Shown in pieces: positions 31,303-38,442 of a DNA stretch of 40,615 nucleotides; the stretch's first letter is position 1, and every line of letters starts with the position of its first letter. Under the pieces are notes generated by a model that was not told the DNA's origin, did no database searches, and saw nothing but the letters and a program-made list of their open reading frames with translations. The stretch spans positions 1 through 40,615 of the IMG/VR virus record IMGVR_UViG_3300005608_000012. The stretch is one strand, 5' to 3'. A program made the position numbers and the translations under genes. This DNA comes from a virus.

Positions 31303-33626
31303 ACGTAATTAAAAGGGATGGCACTGCCGAACCTCTCAACCTAGACAAGATACATCAAATGGTTGAGTTTGCCTGTGAAGACATAACAGGTGTATCATCA
31401 TCACAAGTAGAGATGAATAGTGGTCTACAGTTTTTTGATGGTATTGAATCAGAACAGATTCAAAATATTCTTATTAAATCTGCGAGTGATTTGATTAGTT
31501 TAGATTCACCTAACTATCAATTCGTAGCAGCAAGATTGCTATTGTTTAGTGTCCGTAAACAAGTATTTCCTGAGTGGAATCAAACAGGATACCCTAAACT
31601 AAAAGATCACGTAGAGACTTGTGCAGAAGTAGGAGTATATGATGGTGGAATCCTAAAGAAATATGACGATCAAGAGTGGGAAGAACTAAATTCTTATATA
31701 GATCATCAACGTTGCTATGGATTTACTTATGCAGGGTTGAGACAGATCGTAGATAAGTATCTTGTACAAGATCGCAGCACTGGTAAGGTATATGAGACAC
31801 CCCAGTATATGTACATAATGGTTGCAGCAACTTTGTTCCAAGATTATCCTAAAGAAACGAGACTCGATTATGTCAAACGCTACTACACAGCAACCTCCAA
31901 AGGAAAAATCAACGTCCCAACCCCAGTTCTCGCAGGTGTTAGAACACCTCTTCGGCAGTTTGCGTCTTGCGTTCTGGTTGATGTTGACGACACCTTGGAT
32001 AGTATTTTTACTTCTGATATGGCCATTGGTCGTTATGTCGCACAGAGGGCAGGTATTGGTATCAACGCAGGTCGCATCCGTGGGATCAACAGTAAAATCA
32101 GGGGTGGAGAAGTTCAACACACGGGTGTTGTACCGTTCCTCAAAAAGTTTGAAAGCACTGTCAGATGTTGCACTCAGAATGGCATTAGAGGTGGATCGGC
32201 AACTGTCCACTTCCCCATCTGGCACCAAGAAATAGAAGATATTATTGTACTTAAGAACAACAAAGGTACAGAGGACAACCGTGTCAGAAAACTAGACTAT
32301 AGTATTCAGTTCAGTGAATTATTCTATAGAAGGTTCATAGAGAATGGAGAAATCACACTCTTCTCACCACACGATGTACCAGGATTATATGATGCTTTTG
32401 GAACTCCTGAGTTTGACGCACTGTATATTCAGTATGAGATGGATGAATCAGTACCTAAGAAAAAGGTAGGGGCACAAGATCTTATTCTAAACTTCTTAAA
32501 GGAAAGAGCAGAGACTGGTCGTTTATATATTATGAATATAGACCATTGCAATAGTCACAGTTCATTTAAAGACAAGGTTAATATGAGTAACCTATGTCAA
32601 GAGATAACTTTACCCACTGATCCTGTAGATCATATAGATGAAGACGGTGGTGAGATTGCACTCTGCATTCTATCTGCTATTAACGTAGGTAAACTACGTA
32701 ATCTCAATGAGATGGAAGAACTATGTGATCTTGCAGTTCGTGGGTTAGAAGAACTAATTGATTACCAACGCTACCCTGTTGCAGCAGCACGACGTAGCAC
32801 CCTTGCAAGACGCTCCTTGGGCATTGGTTACATCGGTCTAGCACATTACCTAGCAAAGAATGGATTTAAGTATAACGATCAAGGTGCATATGACTTGGTA
32901 CATCAACTAACTGAGTCATTCCAATACCACCTACTCAAGGCATCAAATGAGATAGCAAAAGAGAAAGGTGCTTGTGATGGTTTCTCCCACACAAAATACT
33001 CTGATGGAATCTTACCAATAGATACATATAAGGGTGAGGTAGATCAGATAACAAAAGAGGGATACAATTATGATTGGGAATCTCTTAGGAATTCTATCAA
33101 AGAGTTCGGACTCAGGCACAGCACTCTGTCCGCACAAATGCCTTCGGAGAGCAGTTCCGTTGTGTCTAATGCAACAAACGGAATCGAACCTCCTAGAGAC
33201 TACTTGTCCGTTAAGAAATCAAAGAAAGGACCTCTTAAGCAGATTGTTCCAGGGTTTCCACATCTAAAAAACAAGTACACTTTACTATGGGATATGCCAT
33301 CGAATGAAGGTTATATCAAAATCACATCTGTTATGCAAAAGTTTTTTGATCAGGCAATCAGTGGTAACTGGAGTTATAATCCAGAGAACTATGATAATGA
33401 TGAAGTGCCTGTCTCTGTTATGGCACAGGATCTTCTTACCACATACAAGTATGGTTGGAAAACTTCTTACTATCAGAATACATATGATGCTAAGAAAGAA
33501 ATTGAAGAACCTGCACATCCAATGGGATGGAGGGATGATGTTCCTATGGACGAAACCAACCAAAGATTAAACCAATTAATACAAGAATTAGAACAGGAGG
33601 AAGACTGTGACAGTTGCAAAGTTTAA
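31299..33626 (+). CDS. nrdA: NrdA, class Ia ribonucleotide reductase alpha subunit
   Basis: A 775-residue large subunit that reduces ribonucleoside diphosphates to deoxy forms. The active-site cysteines align with the E. coli set: C224 (FASCVLVD), C433 (SNLCQEI) and C456 (GEIALCILSA). The radical-transfer tyrosine pair is in TSYYQNTYD. The C-terminal CDSC motif (C770, C773) that shuttles electrons from thioredoxin or glutaredoxin is intact. An N-terminal ATP-cone-like region (NVIKRDGTAEPLNLDKI) suggests allosteric control. It overlaps nrdB by 20 bases and supplies dNTPs for phage replication. Confidence 0.96.
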   Translation: MNVIKRDGTAEPLNLDKIHQMVEFACEDITGVSSSQVEMNSGLQFFDGIESEQIQNILIKSASDLISLDSPNYQFVAARLLLFSVRKQVFPEWNQTGYPKLKDHVETCAEVGVYDGGILKKYDDQEWEELNSYIDHQRCYGFTYAGLRQIVDKYLVQDRSTGKVYETPQYMYIMVAATLFQDYPKETRLDYVKRYYTATSKGKINVPTPVLAGVRTPLRQFASCVLVDVDDTLDSIFTSDMAIGRYVAQRAGIGINAGRIRGINSKIRGGEVQHTGVVPFLKKFESTVRCCTQNGIRGGSATVHFPIWHQEIEDIIVLKNNKGTEDNRVRKLDYSIQFSELFYRRFIENGEITLFSPHDVPGLYDAFGTPEFDALYIQYEMDESVPKKKVGAQDLILNFLKERAETGRLYIMNIDHCNSHSSFKDKVNMSNLCQEITLPTDPVDHIDEDGGEIALCILSAINVGKLRNLNEMEELCDLAVRGLEELIDYQRYPVAAARRSTLARRSLGIGYIGLAHYLAKNGFKYNDQGAYDLVHQLTESFQYHLLKASNEIAKEKGACDGFSHTKYSDGILPIDTYKGEVDQITKEGYNYDWESLRNSIKEFGLRHSTLSAQMPSESSSVVSNATNGIEPPRDYLSVKKSKKGPLKQIVPGFPHLKNKYTLLWDMPSNEGYIKITSVMQKFFDQAISGNWSYNPENYDNDEVPVSVMAQDLLTTYKYGWKTSYYQNTYDAKKEIEEPAHPMGWRDDVPMDETNQRLNQLIQELEQEEDCDSCKV

Positions 33627-34803
33627 ACTTAACAACGACGATCAACAAATGCCAAAGACAAAAATAAAAGGAGTAACGGTATTCAATAAAGAAAAGAATA
33701 ATACCAATCAATCTCCTATGTTCTTCGGACCACCTCTAGGAGTCCAAAGATATGACGGTGCTAAGTACCCAGTGTTTGATAAACTAACTAATCAACAACT
33801 AGGATACTTCTGGAGACCAGAAGAAGTATCATTACAAAAAGATCGAAGTGACTTTGCTACATTAAATGAAACACAGAAACACATCTTCACATCAAATCTC
33901 AGGTATCAGATCCTCCTTGACTCCGTACAAGGTCGTGGTCCTGGTCTTGCTTTCATCCCTTACTGTTCAATACCTGAGTTAGAATCTGCTATGATTGCGT
34001 GGGAATTTTTTGAGATGATACACTCAAAAAGTTACACACATATTATCAAAAATGTATATCCAGATCCATCAGTTGTCTTTGACACCATCTTAGACGATGA
34101 AAAGATACTTGCACGTGCTAAGAGTGTTACAGAAGCATATGATGACTTCATAAACTGTGCACAACAGTATGGATCTAGTAATATGTGGGAACACAACCTT
34201 GACGGTGTTCCTCTTGGTCACTATGAACTCGTTGAATTAAAACGTAAACTTTATAGGGCAGTAGTAAATGTCAACATTTTGGAAGGAATTCGCTTCTATG
34301 TCTCCTTTGCGTGCTCGTTTGCATTTGGAGAACTTAAACTTATGGAGGGATCAGCAAAAATTATCTCCCTCATCTCAAGAGACGAAGCACAACATCTTGT
34401 CCTTACTCAACAAATCCTCGGAAAGTGGGCACAAGGAGACGACCCAGTAATGCTCCAGATAATTAAGGAGGAGAAAGATAGAGTAACTGAGATGTTTGTC
34501 AACGCAGTAAACGAAGAGAAAGCGTGGGCAGAATACTTATTTAAAGATGGTAGTATGATAGGATTGAATGCTAAACTGTTAGGTCAGTATGTAGAATGGA
34601 TTGCTAATCGTAGAATGAAAGCGATAGGTATAGATCCAATCTATGATATACCTTTAAGAAACAATCCTCTACCTTGGACAGAGCACTGGTTAAACTCTAG
34701 AGGACAACAGAATGCACCACAAGAAACTGAGATAGAATCATATATCGTAGGTGGTATTAAGCAAGACGTAACCTCTGACACCTTCAAAGGGTTCGAGTTG
34801 TAA
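33607..34803 (+). CDS. nrdB: NrdB, class Ia ribonucleotide reductase beta subunit
   Basis: A 398-residue small subunit that makes and stores the tyrosyl radical. Candidate metal ligands D105, E136, H139, E226, E260 and H263 are present in the correct motifs (LLDSVQG, FFEMIHSKSY, LEGIRFYVSF, SRDEAQH). The radical Tyr is Y143, four residues after H139. The start is GTG 33607, preceded by AGGAGG. The extra 50 residues at the N-terminus relative to E. coli NrdB are variable. No intron or homing endonuclease interrupts it, unlike T4. Confidence 0.95.
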   Translation: MTVAKFKLNNDDQQMPKTKIKGVTVFNKEKNNTNQSPMFFGPPLGVQRYDGAKYPVFDKLTNQQLGYFWRPEEVSLQKDRSDFATLNETQKHIFTSNLRYQILLDSVQGRGPGLAFIPYCSIPELESAMIAWEFFEMIHSKSYTHIIKNVYPDPSVVFDTILDDEKILARAKSVTEAYDDFINCAQQYGSSNMWEHNLDGVPLGHYELVELKRKLYRAVVNVNILEGIRFYVSFACSFAFGELKLMEGSAKIISLISRDEAQHLVLTQQILGKWAQGDDPVMLQIIKEEKDRVTEMFVNAVNEEKAWAEYLFKDGSMIGLNAKLLGQYVEWIANRRMKAIGIDPIYDIPLRNNPLPWTEHWLNSRGQQNAPQETEIESYIVGGIKQDVTSDTFKGFEL

Positions 34804-34831
34804 CAGAACGGGTATTAAAACCTTTTAGTTG

Positions 34832-34839
34832 TATAAATA
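34832..34839 (+). promoter_or_regulatory. T4-type late promoter TATAAATA
   Basis: An exact TATAAATA downstream of nrdB, 60 bases before ATG 34900. A sigma70-like promoter overlaps the following region (34850-34878), so this gap could carry both late and early control. Confidence 0.55.
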
Positions 34840-34849
34840 TATGTGAATG

Positions 34850-34878
34850 GTGACATTTCTCTAAGAATATGTTATCAT
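34850..34878 (+). promoter_or_regulatory. sigma70-like promoter
   Basis: GTGACA at 34850-34855 and TATCAT at 34873-34878 with a 17-base spacer. Each box differs from consensus at one position. It would start transcription about 15 bases before ATG 34900. Confidence 0.5.
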
Positions 34879-34899
34879 TATTTACAAACGTTCATCTAA

Positions 34900-35106
34900 A
34901 TGATTAGTCTTGCACTATCGGGGTTTCTAATCGCTGAACACAATCCATCTCATTGGGAGATGTCTTGTTCAGAGTGGAACCAGAATAGGGTAGAGATTAT
35001 GAGCGATCAGAATCTTATACCTGATGCCAAGGAGTATCTTATAGATTACTTCCGAACAAAGGTATCCGACGATAGATGTGATGTCTTTATCATTGGACGC
35101 AAGTAA
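34900..35106 (+). CDS. small secreted-like protein with two cysteines, unknown function
   Basis: A 68-residue protein with a short hydrophobic N-terminus (MISLALSGFLIAEH), then MSCSEWNQNRVEIM and an acidic helical body ending near DDRCDVFIIGRK. The two Cys (C23 and about C59) and the I-x-D-A-K...LIDYF pattern match the next gene product, so the two are probably paralogues. The N-terminus could be a signal or lipoprotein-like segment but is short. Function is unknown. Confidence 0.6.
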   Translation: MISLALSGFLIAEHNPSHWEMSCSEWNQNRVEIMSDQNLIPDAKEYLIDYFRTKVSDDRCDVFIIGRK

Positions 35107-35130
35107 GTCGCGGAACGGTACGTTCATCCT

Positions 35131-35322
35131 ATGATACATATGCTTGGACTATTATTAGCATCTACTCAGGTAGTTACTGTCTCCTGTGGAGATATTAACG
35201 AACTTGTAAATCGTGCTAAGGTCTACCCAGACATTAGTGAAAAAGATAGACAAGAAATTGTTGATCTTTACTATGAGTTTGGTGAAACACAAGGACTGTA
35301 TTGTAAGGACGCAAACGACTGA
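35131..35322 (+). CDS. small secreted-like protein, paralogue of preceding gene
   Basis: A 63-residue protein with an N-terminal hydrophobic segment (MLGLLLASTQVVTVS), then SCGDINELVNRAKVYPDISEK and EIVDLYYEFG, ending near GLYCKD. It shares with the upstream gene the SC motif near the signal end, a similar distance to the second Cys and an I(V)D-aromatic helix. An in-frame ATG at 35140 is an alternative start. A GAACG/CGTTC hairpin lies just upstream (35113-35125). Function is unknown. Confidence 0.6.
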   Translation: MIHMLGLLLASTQVVTVSCGDINELVNRAKVYPDISEKDRQEIVDLYYEFGETQGLYCKDAND

Positions 35323-35366
35323 AGGAACGGATCTTAAAAACATCCAACTACTTTAGGAGTAAACAA

Positions 35367-35489
35367 ATGGCACAAGTAACTTATCGTGGTATCCCTTATG
35401 ATACCGACGCTCGTGTACAGAGTCAGAAGACTCAACAACCACAACAGAAAAATCTCGTTTATAGAGGTTTAAAAGTAAAGGAGGCATAA
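35367..35489 (+). CDS. 40-residue DUF4278-like protein
   Basis: A short gene with AGGAG seven bases before ATG 35367. The product contains two copies of a Y-R-G element (VTYRGIPYD near the start and LVYRGLKV near the end) separated by a Gln-rich linker. This is the DUF4278 pattern found in cyanobacteria and their phages. Its own 3' end supplies the strong AAAGGAGG ribosome binding site of the next gene. Function is unknown. Confidence 0.65.
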   Translation: MAQVTYRGIPYDTDARVQSQKTQQPQQKNLVYRGLKVKEA

Positions 35490-35491
35490 TA

Positions 35492-35584
35492 ATGATGATT
35501 GTAACACAGTTGTCCCTCCTCATCGCAGTTGCCCTTTCAATATTTTATTTTGAAGTCCTTCTACTGCACAAGTTAGAGGGGTAA
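35492..35584 (+). CDS. 30-residue single-span membrane microprotein
   Basis: ATG 35492 follows AAGGAGG by seven bases, one of the best ribosome binding sites in the window, and reads a 30-residue peptide that is almost entirely a membrane helix (LSLLIAVALSIFYFEVLLL) ending HKLEG. The size resembles small photosystem or cytochrome b6f subunits, but I do not recognise it as one. It is followed five bases later by the next ATG. Confidence 0.55.
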   Translation: MMIVTQLSLLIAVALSIFYFEVLLLHKLEG

Positions 35585-35589
35585 GATCT

Positions 35590-35778
35590 ATGTTAAGAAT
35601 CCATTTTAGTTGGGGTCTTGACTATGATTTACCAGAGTATGATCCTGAGATCCACGATCCGAAAGAGGTATTCGCTATGCTATGCTATAGAGGAGTGCAC
35701 TACGCTAAATGGGTTCAATTAGATAAATTCAATATTAATAACTGGTTTCTGCATAACCCTAGACAAACAGAAAATTAA
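35590..35778 (+). CDS. 62-residue protein, unknown function
   Basis: A small protein rich in aromatic and acidic residues (WGLDYDLPEYDPEIHDPKEVFAMLC, RGVHYAKWVQLDKF). AGAGGGG upstream of the ATG and the five-base gap after the previous gene support translation. A strong terminator follows at 35790, ending the 34900-35778 group of five very small genes. No family is recognised. Confidence 0.6.
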   Translation: MLRIHFSWGLDYDLPEYDPEIHDPKEVFAMLCYRGVHYAKWVQLDKFNINNWFLHNPRQTEN

Positions 35779-35789
35779 TGTTATAATAT

Positions 35790-35816
35790 AGAGATCCGCA
35801 AGGGTCTCTTTTTTTT
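35790..35816 (+). terminator. intrinsic terminator
   Basis: AGAGATCC (35790-35797) pairs with GGGTCTCT (35802-35809), one G-U pair included, around a GCAA loop, followed by eight T. It separates the small-gene group from talC. Confidence 0.88.
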
Positions 35817-35823
35817 ACTCGAA

Positions 35824-35830
35824 CTAAATA
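35824..35830 (+). promoter_or_regulatory. T4-late-promoter-like motif (CTAAATA)
   Basis: CTAAATA lies directly before an ATG at 35831 and 21 bases before ATG 35852. If transcription starts a few bases downstream of the box, the ATG at 35831 would be excluded, which supports 35852 as the talC start. Confidence 0.4.
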
Positions 35831-35851
35831 ATGACAAAAAGGAAACGTCCA

Positions 35852-36517
35852 ATGAAAATCTTTCTAGACTGTTCTGATCCAGAATTACTTAAACCTGCAA
35901 TAGATACAGGTTTAGTTGATGGAGTAACGACGAACCCAACCTTAATGAAGAAACAAGGTATGGAACCAGTAGATGTTATCTACAAAATCTCAGAATTATT
36001 TTCGTGGAGTTCTTCTGTAAGTGCAGAGGTTGTAGGTGAGACCGCAGATCAAATGTTAGAGATGGCGGTAGACTACTATCAGATAGCACCTAATGTAACA
36101 ATTAAATTACCCTGTACTGTAGAAGGATTGAAAGCGTGTAGTGATCTTACAGAAGATGGTATCAAGACTAATATAACTCTCATATTCTCAGCAGCACAAG
36201 CAATACTCGCAGCAAAAGCAGGTGCAACATACGTATCACCTTTTGTAGGACGTGTATATGACCAATCATTTGATGGTATAGGTCTTATAAAAGATATATC
36301 TTCACTGTATATGATGCACGATATAGAGACTCAGGTACTATCTGCATCAATAAGAGATGTTAAACAGGTCACAGACTCATATAAAGCAGGTGCAGACGTA
36401 GTTACAATGCCCCTACCAATATTTTACAAGATGTATAAGCACGTCTTGACAGACACAGGACTATCACAGTTCAATAAAGATTGGGAACAGTTACAATCAG
36501 ACTTAAACAATGGATAA
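35852..36517 (+). CDS. talC: TalC transaldolase
   Basis: A 221-residue short-type transaldolase, common in cyanophages, which moves a three-carbon unit between sugar phosphates. In infected cells it is thought to push carbon through the pentose phosphate pathway to give NADPH and ribose for nucleotides. Seen here: KIFLDCSDP with D6, GVTTNPTL at about 24-32 and the Schiff-base lysine K85 in VTIKLPCTVEGLKA. The barrel end reads KAGADVVTMPLPIFYKM. ATG 35852 is preferred (AAGGA upstream, family-length N-terminus) over the in-frame ATG at 35831. It supports the same nucleotide supply as NrdAB. Confidence 0.93.
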   Translation: MKIFLDCSDPELLKPAIDTGLVDGVTTNPTLMKKQGMEPVDVIYKISELFSWSSSVSAEVVGETADQMLEMAVDYYQIAPNVTIKLPCTVEGLKACSDLTEDGIKTNITLIFSAAQAILAAKAGATYVSPFVGRVYDQSFDGIGLIKDISSLYMMHDIETQVLSASIRDVKQVTDSYKAGADVVTMPLPIFYKMYKHVLTDTGLSQFNKDWEQLQSDLNNG

Positions 36518-36659
36518 AGACAAACTTAAAATGTTGATTGGTGAATTAAAGTACCTAGTCACAGAACTTGAATCAGAAGTCTACTCAGACATTGCTACAT
36601 ATACTGAGGGACCTGATCATTTACCACAGTATGAGCAAGAAGGAGTCGAGCACGAATGA
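36510..36659 (+). CDS. 49-residue acidic helical protein after talC
   Basis: ATG 36510 overlaps the talC end by eight bases and reads 49 residues: a helix (DKLKMLIGELKYLVTELESEVYSD) and an acidic tail. I have seen similar short proteins next to talC in cyanophages, always unnamed. Its 3' part overlaps the likely start of the GIY-YIG gene in another frame. Function is unknown. Confidence 0.6.
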   Translation: MDKDKLKMLIGELKYLVTELESEVYSDIATYTEGPDHLPQYEQEGVEHE

Positions 36660-37080
36660 ACACTATGATAACCCGTGGATCTTTGATAGCAATATCTTTA
36701 ACAGCATTGACATTGGGAGTAGTTACGGGTTCGTCTATATCATCACGAACGAATGCACTGGACAAAAGTATATCGGACGCAAATACTTTGTTCAAAAACG
36801 AAAACCTAGAGGTGGAGGTAGGAGACGTACGAGTGAAAGCAACTGGAAGAGTTACTATGGAAGTTGTCCAGATCTTAAGCGAGATATTAAGCGGTACGGA
36901 AAGCAAAATTTTTCCAGACGAATCCTCTCCTTACACCCCACCATTGGAAAGACGAACTATGAAGAGACACGACAACTTTTTATCAACAATGTACTAACAG
37001 AAAAATTAGAAGACGGTGAACCTGCTTACTATAATAGCAACATACTTGGTCGTTACTATAAGAAAGACTATTATGACTAA
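36631..37080 (+). CDS. GIY-YIG-type endonuclease (Seg-like)
   Basis: A 149-residue protein with the two-strand signature of GIY-YIG nucleases: GFVYIITNECTGQKYIGRKYF, in which VYI and YIG take the place of GIY and YIG. SNWKSYYGSCPDLKRDIKRYGKQNFSRRILS carries the helix with conserved Arg. NNILGRYYKKDYYD-like residues close the protein. Phage members act as free-standing homing endonucleases or DNA-processing enzymes. ATG 36631 is chosen for length; an in-frame start at 36568 lies well inside the previous gene. Another open frame (36656-36997) overlaps it. Confidence 0.75.
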   Translation: MSKKESSTNEHYDNPWIFDSNIFNSIDIGSSYGFVYIITNECTGQKYIGRKYFVQKRKPRGGGRRRTSESNWKSYYGSCPDLKRDIKRYGKQNFSRRILSLHPTIGKTNYEETRQLFINNVLTEKLEDGEPAYYNSNILGRYYKKDYYD

Positions 37081-37088
37081 CATAGGTT

Positions 37089-37107
37089 CCTCAAGATCTC
37101 CTTGAGG
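37089..37107 (+). promoter_or_regulatory. RNA hairpin between small genes
   Basis: CCTCAAG (37089-37095) pairs with CTTGAGG (37101-37107) around a five-base loop. Only two T follow, so it is a weak terminator at best. It might protect or process the mRNA between the nuclease gene and the gene at 37136. Confidence 0.4.
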
Positions 37108-37135
37108 ATTGTACACAGTTTATAGGAAATGTCCT

Positions 37136-37336
37136 ATGCCTATCACAAAGTCAGACCTGTCAATTCTAAGGTCAGCAGTAAACGGAGACGTTTCATTAGA
37201 CACTGATAACCCGTCACTGTTTAATAGAATCTTCAAATTGTATGAGAAACGTGGAGTAGAGTTCTATGGTGATCCAGAGGATGACTACGAAATACTCATA
37301 GACCATATTGCATCAGACATTGGGTACGCTTTTTAA
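37136..37336 (+). CDS. 66-residue acidic protein, unknown function
   Basis: A small protein from ATG 37136 with AGGA nine bases upstream (a TTG at 37109 is a weaker option). Composition: PITKSDLSILRSAVNGDVS, an NPSLFNRIFKLYEKRGVEFYG helix and an acidic EDDYEILIDHIASDIG end. It is followed by a terminator at 37348. No family is recognised. Confidence 0.6.
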   Translation: MPITKSDLSILRSAVNGDVSLDTDNPSLFNRIFKLYEKRGVEFYGDPEDDYEILIDHIASDIGYAF

Positions 37337-37347
37337 TCTGTCACAAT

Positions 37348-37370
37348 GACCCCTCCACAGGGGTCTTTTT
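37348..37370 (+). terminator. intrinsic terminator
   Basis: GACCCC (37348-37353) pairs with GGGGTC (37360-37365) around a six-base loop and is followed by five T. Confidence 0.8.
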
Positions 37371-37403
37371 ATTGTGTATAATAAGTACACTAACATTATT
37401 ATT

Positions 37404-37658
37404 ATGCAACTAATTCACGAAAGATTTCCATATAAGTATGTTACTTGTGGTGATCTAGAAATCAATGGCAAACCAGATTGTCGTATTCTAAAGTTTGATG
37501 AGTACACAGAGAGATACAAAACAATGTACTACTGTGACAATATGGATCAGATGATGACCGCTATAGAGGACTTTGACTACACCAAATGGTTAGACCCATC
37601 AGGACCTCCTTGTTACGTGCGTGACAGTTCTGATACAGATGCTACACTAATCTCTTAA
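37404..37658 (+). CDS. 84-residue protein, unknown function
   Basis: A small soluble protein (QLIHERFPYKYVTCGDLEING, RILKFDEYTERYKTMYYCDN, then an acidic Trp-containing part). It has three Cys. ATG 37404 lies 22 bases after a TATAAT-like box at 37377-37382, but no convincing -35 is seen. An alternative GTG at 37374 falls on the edge of the terminator. After it, 37659-37771 holds only the hli promoter region. No family is recognised. Confidence 0.6.
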   Translation: MQLIHERFPYKYVTCGDLEINGKPDCRILKFDEYTERYKTMYYCDNMDQMMTAIEDFDYTKWLDPSGPPCYVRDSSDTDATLIS

Positions 37659-37715
37659 TAAAAGTTTACATATCAGCATATTGAGTAAGGATTTGTACTC
37701 ATTTTCCTAAAAGAC

Positions 37716-37745
37716 TTGACACAAATCTTTACAATGCTATATAAT
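37716..37745 (+). promoter_or_regulatory. sigma70-type promoter of the hli array
   Basis: TTGACA (37716-37721) and TATAAT (37740-37745), both perfect, are spaced by 18 bases. Initiation near 37752 would give a leader of about 20 bases before the first hli gene. No other strong promoter is seen until 39674, so it probably drives the array at least to the terminator at 38848. Confidence 0.85.
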
Positions 37746-37771
37746 ATATGTAACGTTTCTTTACAAACACA

Positions 37772-37969
37772 ATGACAGTTATTACTGAATCAGGTGGAAG
37801 ACAAAATGCCTTCCCAAACGAAACCCGTCCTTACATAGACGAGTCTGTTTCTTACGAAGGTTATCCTCAGAATGCTGAGAAAGTTAACGGTCGTTGGGCG
37901 ATGATCGGATTCGTAGCATTGTTAGGTGCATACGCAACTACAGGGCAAATCATTCCAGGTATCTTCTAA
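37772..37969 (+). CDS. hli: Hli 1, high-light-inducible protein
   Basis: A 65-residue HLIP/SCP-type protein: a hydrophilic N-terminus, then AEKVNGRWAMIGFVALLGAYATTGQIIPGIF. The ExxNGRxAM motif binds chlorophyll a through Glu and Asn side chains, and the single helix inserts in the thylakoid. Cyanophage Hli proteins are thought to dissipate excess energy and stabilise photosystem II during infection. This is the first and longest of five copies and lies directly behind the promoter at 37716. Confidence 0.92.
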   Translation: MTVITESGGRQNAFPNETRPYIDESVSYEGYPQNAEKVNGRWAMIGFVALLGAYATTGQIIPGIF

Positions 37970-38082
37970 TGAACTATTGGAAGAACGCAGAGAAAACAAA
38001 CGGTAGATTAGCAATGATGGGTTTCGCTATCGCTGTAATAAACTACGGTTTTACTGGATGGATAATTCCAGGATTCTATTAA
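37969..38082 (+). CDS. hli: Hli 2, minimal high-light-inducible protein
   Basis: A 37-residue Hli starting in a TAATG junction with Hli 1. It keeps the chlorophyll-binding AEKTNGRLAMMGF and ends FTGWIIPGFY, with almost nothing outside the helix. This is close to the shortest form an Hli can take. It shares its last base with the next start. Confidence 0.88.
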   Translation: MNYWKNAEKTNGRLAMMGFAIAVINYGFTGWIIPGFY

Positions 38083-38234
38083 TGAAATTTCAATCACAAT
38101 TCACAATCAACAAAGAGGAAAAACTAATGACTCCAGAAGCAGAAAGATTTAACGGTTGGGCAGCAATGCTTGGTTTCGTAGCAGCAGTTGGTGCTTACAC
38201 ATTCACAGGTCAAATCATTCCAGGTATATTCTAA
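38082..38234 (+). CDS. hli: Hli 3, variant with altered motif
   Basis: A 50-residue Hli from ATG 38082 (TAATG junction). An internal ATG at 38127 with GAGG upstream would give 35 residues. The motif reads AERFNGWAAMLGF: Glu and Asn ligands are kept, but the Arg that normally salt-bridges across the helix pair is absent, with Trp at that position. The end is FTGQIIPGIF. The change may affect dimerisation or pigment binding. Confidence 0.85.
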   Translation: MKFQSQFTINKEEKLMTPEAERFNGWAAMLGFVAAVGAYTFTGQIIPGIF

Positions 38235-38327
38235 ATGAAAAGACACCCTGTGCCATTTAAAGTTGTGCCATACATTTTCTTTGTGGCACTAGGTATGAGT
38301 ACATTTACAACTACAGCATTCGTATAA
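38235..38327 (+). CDS. 30-residue single-span microprotein within the hli array
   Basis: Starts on the base after the Hli 3 stop and reads 30 residues: a basic N-terminus (MKRHPVPFKVV), a helix (PYIFFVALGMSTFTT) and a short TAFV end. It lacks the ExxNGR motif, so it is not an Hli. The position between hli genes and the thylakoid-like size suggest a small photosystem-associated peptide, which is inference. One base separates it from the next hli. Confidence 0.55.
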   Translation: MKRHPVPFKVVPYIFFVALGMSTFTTTAFV

Positions 38328-38328
38328 A

Positions 38329-38442
38329 ATGAACAACAAAGACATTTTTGAAAGAGCAGTAGGAAGACCCGCAATGTTGGGTTTCATTCTCCTATGTGGC
38401 ACTTATCTAACAACAGGACAACTAATTCCAGGTATAGTTTAA
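38329..38442 (+). CDS. hli: Hli 4, variant lacking the Asn ligand
   Basis: A 37-residue Hli-like protein. Its motif reads FERAVGRPAMLGF: Glu and Arg are present, but the conserved Asn is Val, and Pro follows Arg. The end TTGQLIPGIV is typical. The changes would be expected to alter chlorophyll binding. Shares its last base with the next start (TAATG). Confidence 0.82.
   Translation: MNNKDIFERAVGRPAMLGFILLCGTYLTTGQLIPGIV

Noticed and set aside
31686-32228. A 180-codon minus-strand frame opposite nrdA
   Set aside because: It is antisense to strongly conserved NrdA motifs and shows no domain of its own.
35113-35330. Glutamine riboswitch (glnA or downstream-peptide type) suggested by CGTTCATCC and GAAGGAACG
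   Set aside because: The two halves are about 200 bases apart with a gene between them, and the central GGAAGT-type core of the riboswitch is not found.
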